Assembly (NCBI RefSeq): GCF_027409185.1
Contig: NC_084462.1
Span: forward strand, 184,626,071-184,690,070
Reading direction: 5' to 3'
DNA: 64,000 nt
Source: Cynocephalus volans
Lineage: Eukaryota > Chordata > Mammalia > Dermoptera > Cynocephalidae
Shown piece by piece: positions 43,013 to 53,390 of the stretch; position 1 is the stretch's first letter, and each line of letters starts with the position of its first letter. The position numbers and the translations under genes are program-made. The notes below the pieces were generated by a model, which was not told where the DNA came from, did not search any database, and saw nothing but the letters and a program-made list of their open reading frames with translations.

Positions 43013-44242
43013 GTCATTAAAAAAAGAGAAACATTAAAGACGATGAGCTCTAAAAAATGAAAAAGTAGAAACGAAGCTACCAAAGCTGGAACTGTGGCGT
43101 TTCCTTTGCGTGATTTCTGGGACATGTCCCCCACAGTCATGGCAGGCGATGGCTTCTCCCCAGCTCGCGTCTTCCTTCCTGAGTGGAGGTCCTGACGTGG
43201 CACCTGCCCAGAACTGTGGTGGGAGGAACGGGACGTGGAGGCCTGTGTCCGGCGTCTGTGGCCAGCCTGCCCCGGGTCGCCAAGGCCCCGGCTCTCTCCT
43301 CGGTCTTCTGGTCTCTGAACCCCTGGTCCAAGTGAACTGCTCGCTCCTGCTGTGGGGGACTCAGGGCCAGATCTCGACCTCCAGGACTCTGCCACCACTG
43401 CCTGACACGCCACCTCCTCCACGCCCTCCCTGCAAGGCTCCTTGGCCGCCTCCTTCCGTTGCCCACTGAGGCCGAGCCGCCGCCTGGGACCATCCCCTTC
43501 TCAGACGGTCCCTACCCTTGTGCCCCTGGGCTCTGCAGTGGCCACATGGCCCAGGCCCTTGTCCGAGTGGCACACGGAGACCCCAGCGTGGAGGCTCCTT
43601 CCCGGGAGCCAGAGGAAGACGTTCTCTGCTTGAAGTGAAAACAAGCCTGTTCCTCCAGCCAGGGCTTCACAGAGGGGCCCAGGATGGAGCCTGGCTGGGC
43701 GAGGGCTGGACGAGGGTGATCGAGTGAGTGTCAGCAGCACTTCCAGAAGCTTCCCTGGTGGCTTCCCAGCCCTGGTGGCAGATGTTCCCACTTGGTGATT
43801 GAAACGATGAGCCTGTCTTGGAAACCCTGCATTCAGGAGGTCGGTGTGCACGGGGTCAGCTCAAGGCTGGTGGCCGCCCTGGTGGACACCCGGGAATGCC
43901 GGCCTGGCCTCCTCCCTGGTGACGGCACCCGGCTGACCCCAGGGCAGGGCTGTCCTGGTGAGGGGACACACAGGCACCATGGCAGCTGCCGTGGAGTGTC
44001 CAGCAGGCATCCAGGCAGCTGAGGTTTGGGGTAGAACCTACCACCCTCAGGGTTCTCCAAAGGGGGAAGGGTCTGGGGGCAGCAGGATGGGGTCGGCTGG
44101 GGGTGGCTGCGAAGACAGAGAGCCATAGGGCCAGAGAGCAGGAGGTCAGAGGGCAGGATGTGTGGAGTGGCAGGCTGAGCCACAGGCTGGATGGGGTCCT
44201 GGATGGGGTGGGGAGTCCTGGACACCCTCACTGGAGGGTGGT

Positions 44243-44325
44243 CTAAGCTCCCTGCCCGATCATGTTCCTGTAGTGGCGAATGATAATCTGCTTCAGCTCC
44301 AAGAAGAAGAGAAGATCCACTTCAC
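44243..44325 (-). pseudogene. IGHG: IGHG membrane exon M2, frameshifted
   Basis: Acceptor CCCCTGCAG, then [10 protein letters not shown] and a TGA at 44295-44293 after only ten codons. The exon is 83 nt to the expected final TAG (44245-44243), where the family length is 84 (27 codons plus stop). After a shift of one base the rest reads [18 protein letters not shown], so the Y-R-N-M ITT motif is preserved but out of frame. The lost base falls within the TTCTTCTTC run near 44302-44312. M1 ends in phase 0, and I see no nearby AG that would restore the frame. Alternatives are a base-call or assembly error, or an allele-specific change. Coding status is uncertain. Confidence 0.8.
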
Positions 44326-47300
44326 CTGCAGGGGACAGTGCAGGGTGAGCAGGGCCAGGACCCCAAGACCAGCCCCTGCATCAGCCCACCCACCAAGGAG
44401 TGCACCACTGCCTGTACCAGGGCTGGACTTGGAGAGAAAGGCCTAGGCAGGTCCAGTGAGGGGGAAACATTGGGGACAGCATGAGGACTGTGGAGACAAG
44501 ACAGAGTGAGGGCAATGTGGGGACAGCATGTGGTTGGAGTGGGGAGTGAGTGGGGACAGTGTGGGGGCAGAGTGGGAGACAGCATAGGGCCAGCGTGGGG
44601 ACAGTGTGAGAACTCTGGAAGAAAATATGGGGACAGAGTGGGAGCGATGTTGGGGGCAGAGCGGGAGACAGCATAGGGCCAGCGTGGGGACAGCGTGGCC
44701 CACCTTGAAGACGGTGACGGTGGCGCTGTAGCACACGCTGAGCAGGAAGAGCGTGATGAAGATGGTGATGGTCGTCCACAGCCCGTCCAGCTCCCCGTCC
44801 TGGGCCTCGGCACAGCTCTCGTCGGGTGGCAGCGCTGGACAGGGAGGGGGTGGTCAGTGCTGTGTCCTCCCCCGTGGGGCCTCTGGGGGGCGTGTCTGTC
44901 TGTGGCGGGGCAGGGGCATGGCGGGAGGCCCAGGAGGAAGGGCCCCGGCTGGGCTGGGCCACAGCACCCTGAGGTCAGCTCTCCTTGGCCGTCCCCGTTG
45001 GGCACCAACCTCAGCTCCCCCAACTCTTCCAGCTTGTGACCCTGGGATCTGCCAGACACCCCTGGCCATGGAAGGTGGCCTGGCCAGCCTTGAGGTCCAC
45101 TCCCTCTCTCCACACCCTGGTGTTGCGGCTGGCAAGGGCAGCGTAAAGACTTCTGCCCCCCTGCAGGGCAGTGGCTCTGCAGTGGCCTCCCCCTGGTGAC
45201 CTGGCACAGAGGGCAGAGCACGTCCTAGGATGACCCTGGTACAAGGAAGGGCACTACTGGAAAAGGGGCCATGGTCAGGGCAGGGACAGTGCGGTGTCTC
45301 TGTGTGTGAGGGTCCGTGTGGGTGTGGGGACTTGTGTGCGTTGGAGGGGGTGTAGGTGCCTCCTCGTAAGAGCGGGGCTGCGTGTGTCTCAGCTGGTAGC
45401 ATGTGACGGCCACAGGGTGCTGAGGTGCACATGGGGGCACGGGAAAAGGTCAGCGTCCAGGCAAGCGTCCATGTGACTGGGGGCCTTGCTGTGCTCTGGC
45501 GTCATTCATTGTGCCCCATATGACAACCCAGTGTGCTGGTTGTGTGCACATGTGTGTGCATGTGTGTGTGACGTGTCCTCATGGGTGGTCGGTGTCCTCA
45601 CGGATGGGCAGCCCTCACCGCATGCCTGGGTAGAACTGTCTGGGCTGTGTTGTGAGGGGAAAATCAGGTCCTGTCCTTACACTCATGGGCCAGGCGTGCC
45701 TCCTGAGGGGACACAGAGTGACCCTGTGGACACGGCACTGGGGGGTAAGGACAGGCTGGGACAGAGTTGGTAACTGAGTGCTGGTTTTCCTTCAGTGGCT
45801 CCTAGGGGTTTCCTGCTGCCCGGCTCAGAGCTGCTGGGCGCTGCAGGGAGGGCCCGAGAGAGGGGCAGCCTCTGAATAGCCCCCTTCAGAGGGTGACCCC
45901 TGGGGCCATGAGAGGAGCCACGATTGGAATGCCCCCTCCTTTGGGAGGGCAGTCCCCGGGAATACCCAATCCTGGGCTGCCTGGGCACTGCACACTGTGG
46001 ATCTGCCCCACGTGGGACCCGCTCTCCCTCCCTCATGAAGACCACTCAGGCCATAGCCTCGGAAAGAACCATGACAGTCTCGCAGGGTCCCAGGGCAGCA
46101 CTGGGTGCTTTATTTCCATGCTGGGGCACCCGGAAGTATGTACAGGGTGGGTGGGTGGGTGGGCGCTGAGAGTCCTCGCAGGACCCCGAGAGCCTGCGGG
46201 GGAGCGAGGGGCTTGCCGGGCCCTGCGCTCATTTACCCGGAGGCATGGAGATGGACTCCTGCGTGCTGTGGTTTTTCAGGGCCTCGTGCAGGACGTGGCA
46301 GGTGAATTCGTCTTTATTCTGCCACTGCCTCTTGTCCACCATGAGCTTGCTGTAGACGAAGTAGGTGCCGTCATCGTCCAGCACAGACGGCGTGGTCTTG
46401 TAGTTCTCAACTGGCTGCTTGTTGTGCTTCCACTCGACGTAGATGTCATCAGGGTAGAAGCCTTTGGCCAAGCAGGTGACACTGACCTTGCTGTTCACCA
46501 TCTCCTTTGCGGATGGGGCCAAGACGTACACCTGCGGCTCCATGGGCTGCCCTGTGGAGACAGAGGTCAGCACAGATGGTCACCCCCAGGGTGGAGGGAT
46601 GGCCAAGCTGGCCCCTGTCCATGTGGCTGAGGCAGCCACACCTGCCCCACCGCTCTCACCTTTGGCTTTGGAGATGGTTCTCTCAATGGGGGCTGGGAAG
46701 GCATCGTTCTTAACCTTGCACTTGAATTCCTTGCCCTTCAGCCAGTCCTGGTGCCGGATGGGCAGGACGCTGACCACGCGTAACGTGCTGTTGAACTGCT
46801 CCTCCCGGGGCTTGGTCTGGGCCGTGTGCACCTGCTTGCCATCCACGAACCAGCTGATCTGGAACTCGGGGTCATCCTGACTGATGTCCACCACCACGCA
46901 TGTGACCACTGGGCTGAGGGACATCATGAGGAGGTCCTTTGGTTTCGGGGGGAAGATGAAGACTGAAGGTCCTCCCAGGAATTCAGGAGCTGGCATGGAG
47001 ACCGAGGCAGGGTGGTCAGCACCTGGTGGAGCCTGTCCTTGTGCTCAGATGCTGCTCTCAGACTCCCATCCCCCCTTGGGATGAAGGGGAGTCCTGGGCT
47101 GACTTACGTGAGCACTTGGGACACGTGGGGATTTCGGGGTTTGAGTCTCGGGGCACTGCTGAGAGAGAATGGGGGTTACTGGGGCCTGGGAGGAGAGAAG
47201 TGTCCAGCTCTCCATGAACCTGAGAGCTTGGAAACAGACAGGAGTCTCCCCAGTTGTCCTGGGCTGGGAGCACCGACCCCGGCCAGGTTGCCCAGCCAAG

Positions 47301-47668
47301 GCATGTCCAGACAGGAGGGCTGACCCCGAGCCTACCTTCTGGTGCATGATCCTCCCTGTGGCCTGTCCTCTCACCAATGGTCTTGTCCACCTTGGTGCTG
47401 CTGGCCGGGTGGGCTACATTGCAGGTGACTTTCTGGCTGGGCCAGGTGCTGGTGGGCACGGTCACCATGCTGCTGAGGGAGTAGAGCCCCGAGGACTGCA
47501 GGACAGACGGGAAGGTGTGCACACCGCTGGACAGGGCACCTTGGTTCCAGGACACAGTCACTGGCTCAGGGAAATAGCCCTGGACTAGGCAGCCCAGGGT
47601 CACCATGGGGCTGGACGCGTCCCCGCAGCTGGGCAGCAGAGGGAAGACCGAGGGGGCCTTGGTACTGG
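44243..47668 (-). CDS. IGHG: Immunoglobulin heavy constant gamma gene (IgG), whole span
   Basis: Encodes the constant region of IgG. Exons in transcription order: CH1 47668-47375, hinge 47158-47108, CH2 46989-46660, CH3 46551-46229, M1 44834-44704, M2 44325-44243. CH exons use phase 1 and all CH lengths close in frame, so secreted IgG looks intact. Complement- and FcgammaR-contacting positions of human IgG keep their residues in large part (EFLGGPSV lower hinge, Asp of VVVD, EQFNST glycan, PAPIE). The M2 exon is one base short of the usual 84 nt, so membrane IgG would lose most of its cytoplasmic tail. It is the only gamma gene in the window. S-gamma lies to its right and IGHE 23 kb downstream. 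Confidence 0.95.
44455..44703. repeat. G-rich minisatellite in the M1-M2 intron
   Basis: Words such as 'gagacagcatagggccagcg' recur at an offset of about 91 bp, among many GTGGGGACAG units. On the coding strand it is C-rich. It ends right at the M1 donor. Confidence 0.65.
44704..44834 (-). CDS. IGHG: IGHG membrane exon M1 (linker + TM)
   Basis: 131 nt: two bases plus 43 codons, with acceptor TCCAG and donor AAG/GTGGGC in phase 0. It encodes an acidic linker ([16 protein letters not shown]) and a transmembrane segment around [20 protein letters not shown] that matches the family almost exactly. It is intact, so the problem is only in M2. Confidence 0.94.
44835..46108 (-). other. IGHG CH3-M1 intron
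   Basis: GC-rich, with TG-rich patches near 45290-45360 and 45540-45580. No extra exon was recognised. Confidence 0.6.
46109..46114 (-). promoter_or_regulatory. IGHG secretory-form poly(A) signal AATAAA
   Basis: Coding-strand AATAAA about 115 bp past the CH3 stop, as is usual for gamma genes. Confidence 0.82.
46229..46551 (-). CDS. IGHG: IGHG CH3 exon
   Basis: 323 nt: two bases plus 107 codons with TGA at 46231-46229. It starts [18 protein letters not shown] after CCACAG. Domain cysteines are in [12 protein letters not shown] and [10 protein letters not shown], and it ends MPPGK. Compared with human IgG, the FcRn-facing loop reads [12 protein letters not shown]: His435 and Asn434 equivalents stay, but His433 and Tyr436 equivalents are Lys and Ser, and Met428 is Leu. 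Confidence 0.96.
46660..46989 (-). CDS. IGHG: IGHG CH2 exon
   Basis: 330 nt, starts (P)[18 protein letters not shown] and ends ISKAKG at AAAG/GTGAGAG. Domain cysteines are in VTCVVVD and FKCKVKN. The N297 glycan site is present as FNST. The residues matching human C1q contacts (Asp270, Lys322, Pro329, Pro331) are all present. The MISR segment at the CH2-CH3 interface reads MMSL here. Confidence 0.96.
47108..47158 (-). CDS. IGHG: IGHG hinge exon
   Basis: 51 nt, acceptor CTCTCAG and donor CAC/GTAAGT. With flanking bases it encodes [17 protein letters not shown]. The CPKC pair gives two inter-heavy-chain cysteines. An alternative acceptor three bases later would drop one residue (Ala or Val). 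Confidence 0.9.
47375..47668 (-). CDS. IGHG: IGHG CH1 exon
   Basis: 294 nt, phase 1 in and out, starts [17 protein letters not shown] after CTTGCAG and ends STKVDKTI. Domain cysteines are in [11 protein letters not shown] and [10 protein letters not shown]; the Cys in LLPSCG is the light-chain bond position. Matches to [18 protein letters not shown] and PEPVTVSWN leave no doubt of the class. Confidence 0.96.
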
Positions 47669-49280
47669 CTGCAAGAGAGGAGGCCCTGTGTGACCATGGT
47701 GTTGGACATAAGGGACCAGGCCCCAGAGGCCCCTCTGTTCCTGGCTCTCCTGGGGCCTGGTCTCCCTGCAGGGATCCAGTGCTGGGCTCCTGGGTGTCAG
47801 GTGCCCACCTGGCTGGACCCACCTACCTCTCCTCAGCCCCCTCCCTGCCCAGGAGGCTCCAGGACAGGCCCCGTCCCCAATGTGCTTCAGGACGTCCGCA
47901 GGCCAGCTGCTCAGCTGTGGCTCTCTGCTGCCCAGGGCCTGGTGTCCTGCAGCCTCAGACACTGGGCTCCTCAGCCCGGTCAGCACATGATTCTGCCTGG
48001 AGCCAGCACAGTCCTGGGCCTCCAGCCTCTTCCCCAGCTCTGCTCACCCATGTCACCGCGGGCATGGCTTGCCTGGGCCTCCAGCCCCTTACCCCTGCTC
48101 CTGCCTCTGGTGGGTGCCCGGCCAGATGGTGGCCCCTGCTCTTGGCCAGCTTCTGGCTGATGCCCCAGTCCTTGGCCCTGTCTCCACAGGCTGACCCTGC
48201 CCTGACTGAGCTTGCCCCTGCCTGGTGGGGTGGGCCTTGGCCACCCTTGGCCCCTTCTCTGCTCCCTGCCCCTCTGCCCAGAGCTAGGTCACGGCTGCTC
48301 TCTGCCTCTGGGTCCCGAGTCTTCTGGAGGTGGCTCTGCAGGCAAGGAGCCCAGGCCCTGTCTCTAGTCAGGTCAGCATCACCCATCCCTGGACCCAGCA
48401 CCACCGTCCCTGCCCTGAATCAGCCCACACTCCTCAGACTCCCCACCAACCCTTGTACCTCTGCTCTCTGTGGGTCTCACCCACCCCATGCCAGCCCAGG
48501 ATCCCACATCTGTGCTACGGCCCCGAGCTCCTGGCCGCAGTCCCTCCTGGTCTTCCTTGAATCCTTTCCTGTGGTTCACCCAGAGCCCCTCCCTCCAGCA
48601 GCCCTGCCTTCCACCCTTCCTGCTCCTGGGTGGGCTGTGGCCTGTCCTGTCCTTCCTGGCCTACTATCCAGCTCCTGCTTGATCTTGAACCTTCCTCCTG
48701 GTGGGGACCCTGATGAGCTCGGCCCAGGCTCCCCAAACTCCTACCCCTTCCCCCCCGAGCACTGGTAGGAGTCTTGCTCCTGCCCTGCCCTTTCCTCTCC
48801 TCCATGGAGCCAGCACCCCCAAGCCTCAGGGAGGCCCCTTTCATTTCTCTGGTGCTGGCCTAGTGACACTAGGACCTTGGTGTGTGGGTCAGGTGCAGCC
48901 CCGACCTCCAAGGAAGCTAAGCCTGTACCTGCCAGACCTGTCCCCTTTGACCCCTGTCCCTACTTCTCATCTTTACGGCCCAGCCTGGCCTCCTGCTCTC
49001 CTGTGACCTGCATCCCAGGCTTGGGCAGCTTCTGCTCAGCCCTGATTGGGCCCCTCCGGGCCCTGGGCACCTGTTCTCTGCAAGCACACCTGTCCGTGCA
49101 GGTGACCTCAGCCCCGAGCCCCTTCCCTATCCATCCCAGCACCTTGGAGCCGCTCACTGGGCTCAGCTCACACTGTCCCCCGTGCACATGGAGGCTCACC
49201 TGAGCGCTCCTCAGACCTCAGCTGTCCCTGCTGCCTGCACCTGATTGGCTCACACCAGAGCCCAGGGCTCCCTGCAGCTC
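47669..49280 (-). other. Intron between S-gamma and IGHG CH1
   Basis: GC-rich unique sequence grading into S-gamma-like words toward the right. The long open frames on the plus strand (for example 47605-48768) are antisense shadows and have no homology that I recognise. Confidence 0.6.
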
Positions 49281-50060
49281 AGCACTCTGTCCCCTGAGCT
49301 TTTGGGCTGCTCCTGCCCCTCCTGCAGCTGCTCACCTGTGACTGCTCTGCCCCAGTGCCTTGAGTTCTTGGGGCTCCCCCTTTCCATCCGGGTACTGTTA
49401 CGTGAGGCTGCTCTGCCCTTGTCTCCTGAGCTAAAGTGGCTATCCATGCCCATCCTGCCCCTGCTCACCTGTGGCTGCTCTGCTCCTGTACCCTGAGCTC
49501 CCAGACATCCCCCTGCCCATCCTGCCCCTGTGCACATGTGGCCCATCTGTACCTGTCTCTTGAGCTCCTGGAGGTCCCCATATCCATCCTGCCGCTGCTC
49601 ACCTGAGGCTGCTCTGGCCCTGTCCCCAAGCTCCTGGGGCTTCCCTTGCCCATCCTGCCCCTGCTCACCTGTGGCTGTTGTGGCCCTGTCCCCAAGCACC
49701 TGGGGCTCCTCCAGCCCGTCCTGCACCTGCTCACCTGGAGCTGCTCTGGCCCTGTCCCCAAGCCCCTGGGGCTCCCCCTGCCCATCCTGTCCCTGCCTGC
49801 TCATCTGTGGCTGCTCTGCCCCTGTCCCCAAGCTTCCGGGGCTCTCCCTGCCCATCCTGGCCCTGCTCACCTGAGGCTGCTCTGTCCCTGTCCCCTGAGC
49901 TCCTGGGGCTCTCTCTGCCCATTCTGTCCCTGCCTGTTCATCTGTGGCTGCTCTGCCCCTGTCCCCAAGCTCCTGGGGCTCCCCTGCCCATCCTGCCCCT
50001 GCTCACCTGTGGCTGCTCTGCCCCTGTCCCCTGAGCTTATGTGCTGCCCCTGCCTGTCCT
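49280..50060 (-). repeat. S-gamma switch region (repetitive core)
   Basis: About ten to eleven units with a period near 66-70 bp. Each has 'ctcctggggctcc', 'cccatcctgcccctgctcacc' in part, and 'tgtggctgctctgcccctgt'. On the transcribed strand this gives G-rich GGGCAGGATGGGCAGGGG-like runs with AGCAG and some AGCT words. The longer unit contrasts with the pentamers of S-alpha and S-epsilon but is as expected for gamma. Flanks (47.9-49.3 and 50.06-50.8 kb) have diverged units. Confidence 0.85.
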
Positions 50061-51330
50061 GCCCCCCGTGTCCTTCTGCTGGCTGTGGTCTACCTGCTAC
50101 CCATTACCGTCACTAGCCTGCACTGCCTGCTCTGGGCTTGAGCTCCTGCTCTTCCCCGAGCCTGTCTTGATGCAGCCGCACCGTTTTGTGTGAGCCTGAG
50201 CACATGTACGCCCTCGTTGGCCCCTTCTGCTCCACTCCCAGCTCATCTGCTACCCACAGCACTGGCTGTGGTGGAGGCCCCACAGCCAGCACATCTGACT
50301 GTGCTCTGGGCTTGGGGTGGCTCTGCCTGCCCACCGAGGGCCCTTTGGCCTCCCGGGGTTACTGCTCGTCCTCCCGTCTGCTGCGTCCCCAGCGCAGACC
50401 TATCCTGCCCAGCCAGACATCTGTCCTGCAGCTGGCTCTGCTCCAGGTGTGCACTGCCCTCCACCCCAGCTCGGCTGTGGACCCAGGATTTGTGTCCAGC
50501 TGAAGTCCGGCTCCCGGGCTTCCTCTCTCCCGTCCCATGTGTTTCTCGAGGCCATGGGCCCAGTAGTCTCATGGCCTTGGTCAATCCGTGGCGTGTCCAG
50601 CTCTGCTGGTCTGTGTAGTCCCCTGCCCACGGGCTCCCTCTCTCCCTGTCCTGGCTCAGCTGACCAAGCCTCTCCTTGTGGAGGCTGGTCTGTCCTCTGC
50701 TTCTTGCCCACCTCCTGTGGCCTGTTATGCCGGTCAGTTCTGGGTGATAGGCTCTGGCCCCCTCTCCTTCTGCAGCCTTTGCTCTGAGCCCAACCCCACT
50801 CACCATGGTGGGGCCATGGAGGAAGCTCCCCTGCAGCCGGCTCTAGGGAGTCCCTGAGCCCTTCCTGCTCTGGTTGTGCTCTGGCAATGCAGCTCGGGCT
50901 TCCTAGGTCCTCAGATGTGTAAACGTCCCCCACCCCTCACAAAGACTAAGAATGGGATTGAAACCAGGTGCAAGGCTTATCTCCTGAGTTCCCTTTTCTT
51001 CTGGTATTTTCCGTGTCAGAGTGCGTGGGGGGGAGTCCAGTATGGCCGAGGCTGCCTCATGTGGGTGGGTGCATGGGGGTGGGGTTGCGGGTCCTGGGAC
51101 CCAGGGTAGAGAGCAGGATGCCCGGCCACCATGAGCTGCTCTGCACTCTCTGCCTCCCATAGTCCCTGGGCTGGCTGGAGACTGGGCCTGCTCCAACCTG
51201 ATGCGTCTTTGAGGACTCAGGCCTCTAGTTACCTGGGCCTTTCACCTGAGCCTTCTGGCCCTGCCCAGCCCCGGTGGCTGCAGAGAGAACAGGTGCCCAA
51301 GGCCAGGAGGGGACCTATTGGCCATTTGTA
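50061..51330 (-). other. Probable I-gamma exon and promoter region
   Basis: Lies upstream of S-gamma, where the germline gamma promoter and exon are found in other mammals. I found no clear STAT6 or NF-kB site and cannot place a start site. Mobile DNA begins immediately upstream at 51330, so the promoter has at most about 1.3 kb of unique flank. Confidence 0.4.
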
Positions 51331-53390
51331 AGTCTTCTTTTGAAAAATGTTTATTCAGGTCATTTGCCAATTTTTGAAATTGGAGTATTTATTTCTTCTT
51401 ACTGTTGAGTTGTTTAAATTCCTTGTATATTCTGGATTTTAATCCCGCATCAGATGAATAGTTTGCAAATATTTTCTCCCATTCTGCTGGTTTCCTCTTT
51501 GCTCTGTTGGTTGTTCCTTTTACTGTGAAGATTTTTAGTTTGATGTAGTCCCGTATGCCTAGTTTTTTATTTTGTTGCCTGTGCTTTAGAAGTCTTCTAC
51601 ATAAGGCTTTTGCTCTGGCCAATATCTTGGAGTGTTTCTCCTATGTTTTCTGCTAGTATCTTTATAGTTTCAGGTCTTACATTTAAGCCTTTAATCCATT
51701 TTCAGTTGATTTTTGCATATGGTGAGATAGGGGTCTAGTTTCATTCTTCTGCATACGGATACTCACTTTTCCCATTTATTGAAGAGACTGTCCCTTCCCC
51801 CAAAGTATGTTCTTGACAGCTTTGTCGAAAATCTGTTGGATATAGATACATGGATTTATTTCTGAGATCTCTGTTCTGTTCCATTGGTCCATGTGCTTGT
51901 TTTGATGCCAGTCCCATGCTGTTTCTGTTTTTGTTTTGGCAGCTGGCTTGTATGGGTATATGCACTCTTGACCTTGGTGTTGTAACATCATGCTCTAACC
52001 AACTGAATTAACTGGCCAGCCCTTGTTCTGCTTACTATACCTTTGTAGTATATTTTGAAGTCAGTAGTATAATACCTCCAGCTTTGTTCTTTTTGCTCCC
52101 AACTGCGTTGGGTATTCAGGGTCTTTAGTGGTTCCATATGAATTTTAGGATTTTTTTTTCTATTTCTGTGAATAATGTCATTGGTATTTTGATAGAGATT
52201 GCACTGAATCTATAGATTGCTTTGGGCAGTGTGGTCATTTTGACAATGTTAATTCTTCCAATCAATGAATATGGAATGTCTTTCTATTTTTTTGTGTCCT
52301 CATGTTTCTTTCATTAGTCTTGTACAGTTTTCATTGTAGACATTTTTCAGATCCTTGGTTACATTTATTTTTAGGTATTTTATTTTTTTGGTAACTATTG
52401 TAAATGGAATTGCTTTCTTGATTTCTTTTTCAGCTAGTTCTTTGTTGGTGTACAGCAATGCTACTGATTTTTTTTTTTTTATGTTTGGAAAAATGCCCTT
52501 TGCTTGAATTTTTTTGGAATAGTTTGATAAGAATTGGTATTAATTCTTCTCTAAAAGTTTGGTAGAACTCAGGCATGAAGCACTGGGTTCTGGGCTTTTC
52601 TTTGTTGGAAGACTGCTGATTACTAATTCAACCTGGTTATACTGTTGATCTGCTCAGGTTTCTATTTTTTCTTGGTGTAGTCTTGGTAGGTTGTACATGT
52701 CAAAATTTATCATTTTCTCTAAGTTTTCCAATTTGTTGGAGTATAGTTGTTCACAATAGTCTCTAATGATTCTTTTTATTTTTGTGCTATGAGTTGTAAT
52801 GTTTCTTTTTTCATTTCTGATTTTCTTTATTTGGGTCTTCTTTCTTAGGTAGTCTAGCTAAATGTTTGTCAATTTTGTTTATCTTTTCAAAAAACCAACT
52901 TTTGGTTTTGTTGATCTTTTGTATCTTTTTTTGGTCTCTATTTCATTTAGTTGTGCTGTAATCTTTATTATTTCTATCTACTCAGTTTAGATTGAATTGT
53001 TTTTGTTTTTCTAGTTTCCTGATGTGTGGTGTTAGGTTGTTTACTTGAAATCTCTCTACATTTTTGATGTAAGCACTTATTGCAATAAATTTCCCTCTTA
53101 GTACTTCTTTTGCAGTATCCCACAAGTTTTTGTGTGTCATACTTCTCATTTAAGAAATCTTTCGGTTTCCTGCCTAATTTCTTCCTTGACCTATTCATCA
53201 TCCAGGAGCATGTTGTTTAGTTTTCATGTATTCAGTTTCCAAAGTTTCATTTGTTATTGATTTCTAGTTTTATACTGCTTGATACTTGAAATTATTCAAA
53301 TTTTTAAAATTTGTTGAGACTTGATTTGTGGCCTAACATGTGGTGTATCATGGAGAATGATCCATGTGTCTTTTGACAAGCAAAAGATGA
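51330..53390 (-). mobile_element. L1 LINE ORF2 region, antisense, degenerate
   Basis: Minus-strand frames such as [18 protein letters not shown] (51389-51622) and later pieces match the L1 ORF2 layout, with stops and shifts between. Text such as 'ttctccctaagttttcc'-like and 'ttgttctttttgctcccaac' is the reverse complement of L1 ORF2. It is interrupted by a tRNA SINE at 51920-52030. Confidence 0.8.
51920..52030 (-). mobile_element. tRNA-Ile-derived SINE monomer, antisense, inside L1
   Basis: Reverse complement starts GGGCTGGCCAGTTAATTCAG with TTGGTTAGAGCATGATGTTA after it, then accaaggtcaagagtgc. This is an almost full tRNA-Ile-like unit followed by an A-rich end. L1 sequence continues on both sides ('cagtcccatgctg' and 'cttactatacctttgtag'). 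Confidence 0.75.

Noticed and set aside
47605-48768. 387-residue open frame on the plus strand
   Set aside because: Antisense to IGHG CH1 and its GC-rich intron; composition biased, with no recognisable domain.
49250-49870. 206-residue minus-strand frame with repeated GQGEPQ-like text
   Set aside because: Produced by the S-gamma tandem units; switch regions are transcribed but not translated.
50061-51330. I-gamma STAT6 or NF-kB sites
   Set aside because: No TTC-N4-GAA word was found; the best NF-kB-like word (GGAAGCTCCC near 50820) departs from the consensus.
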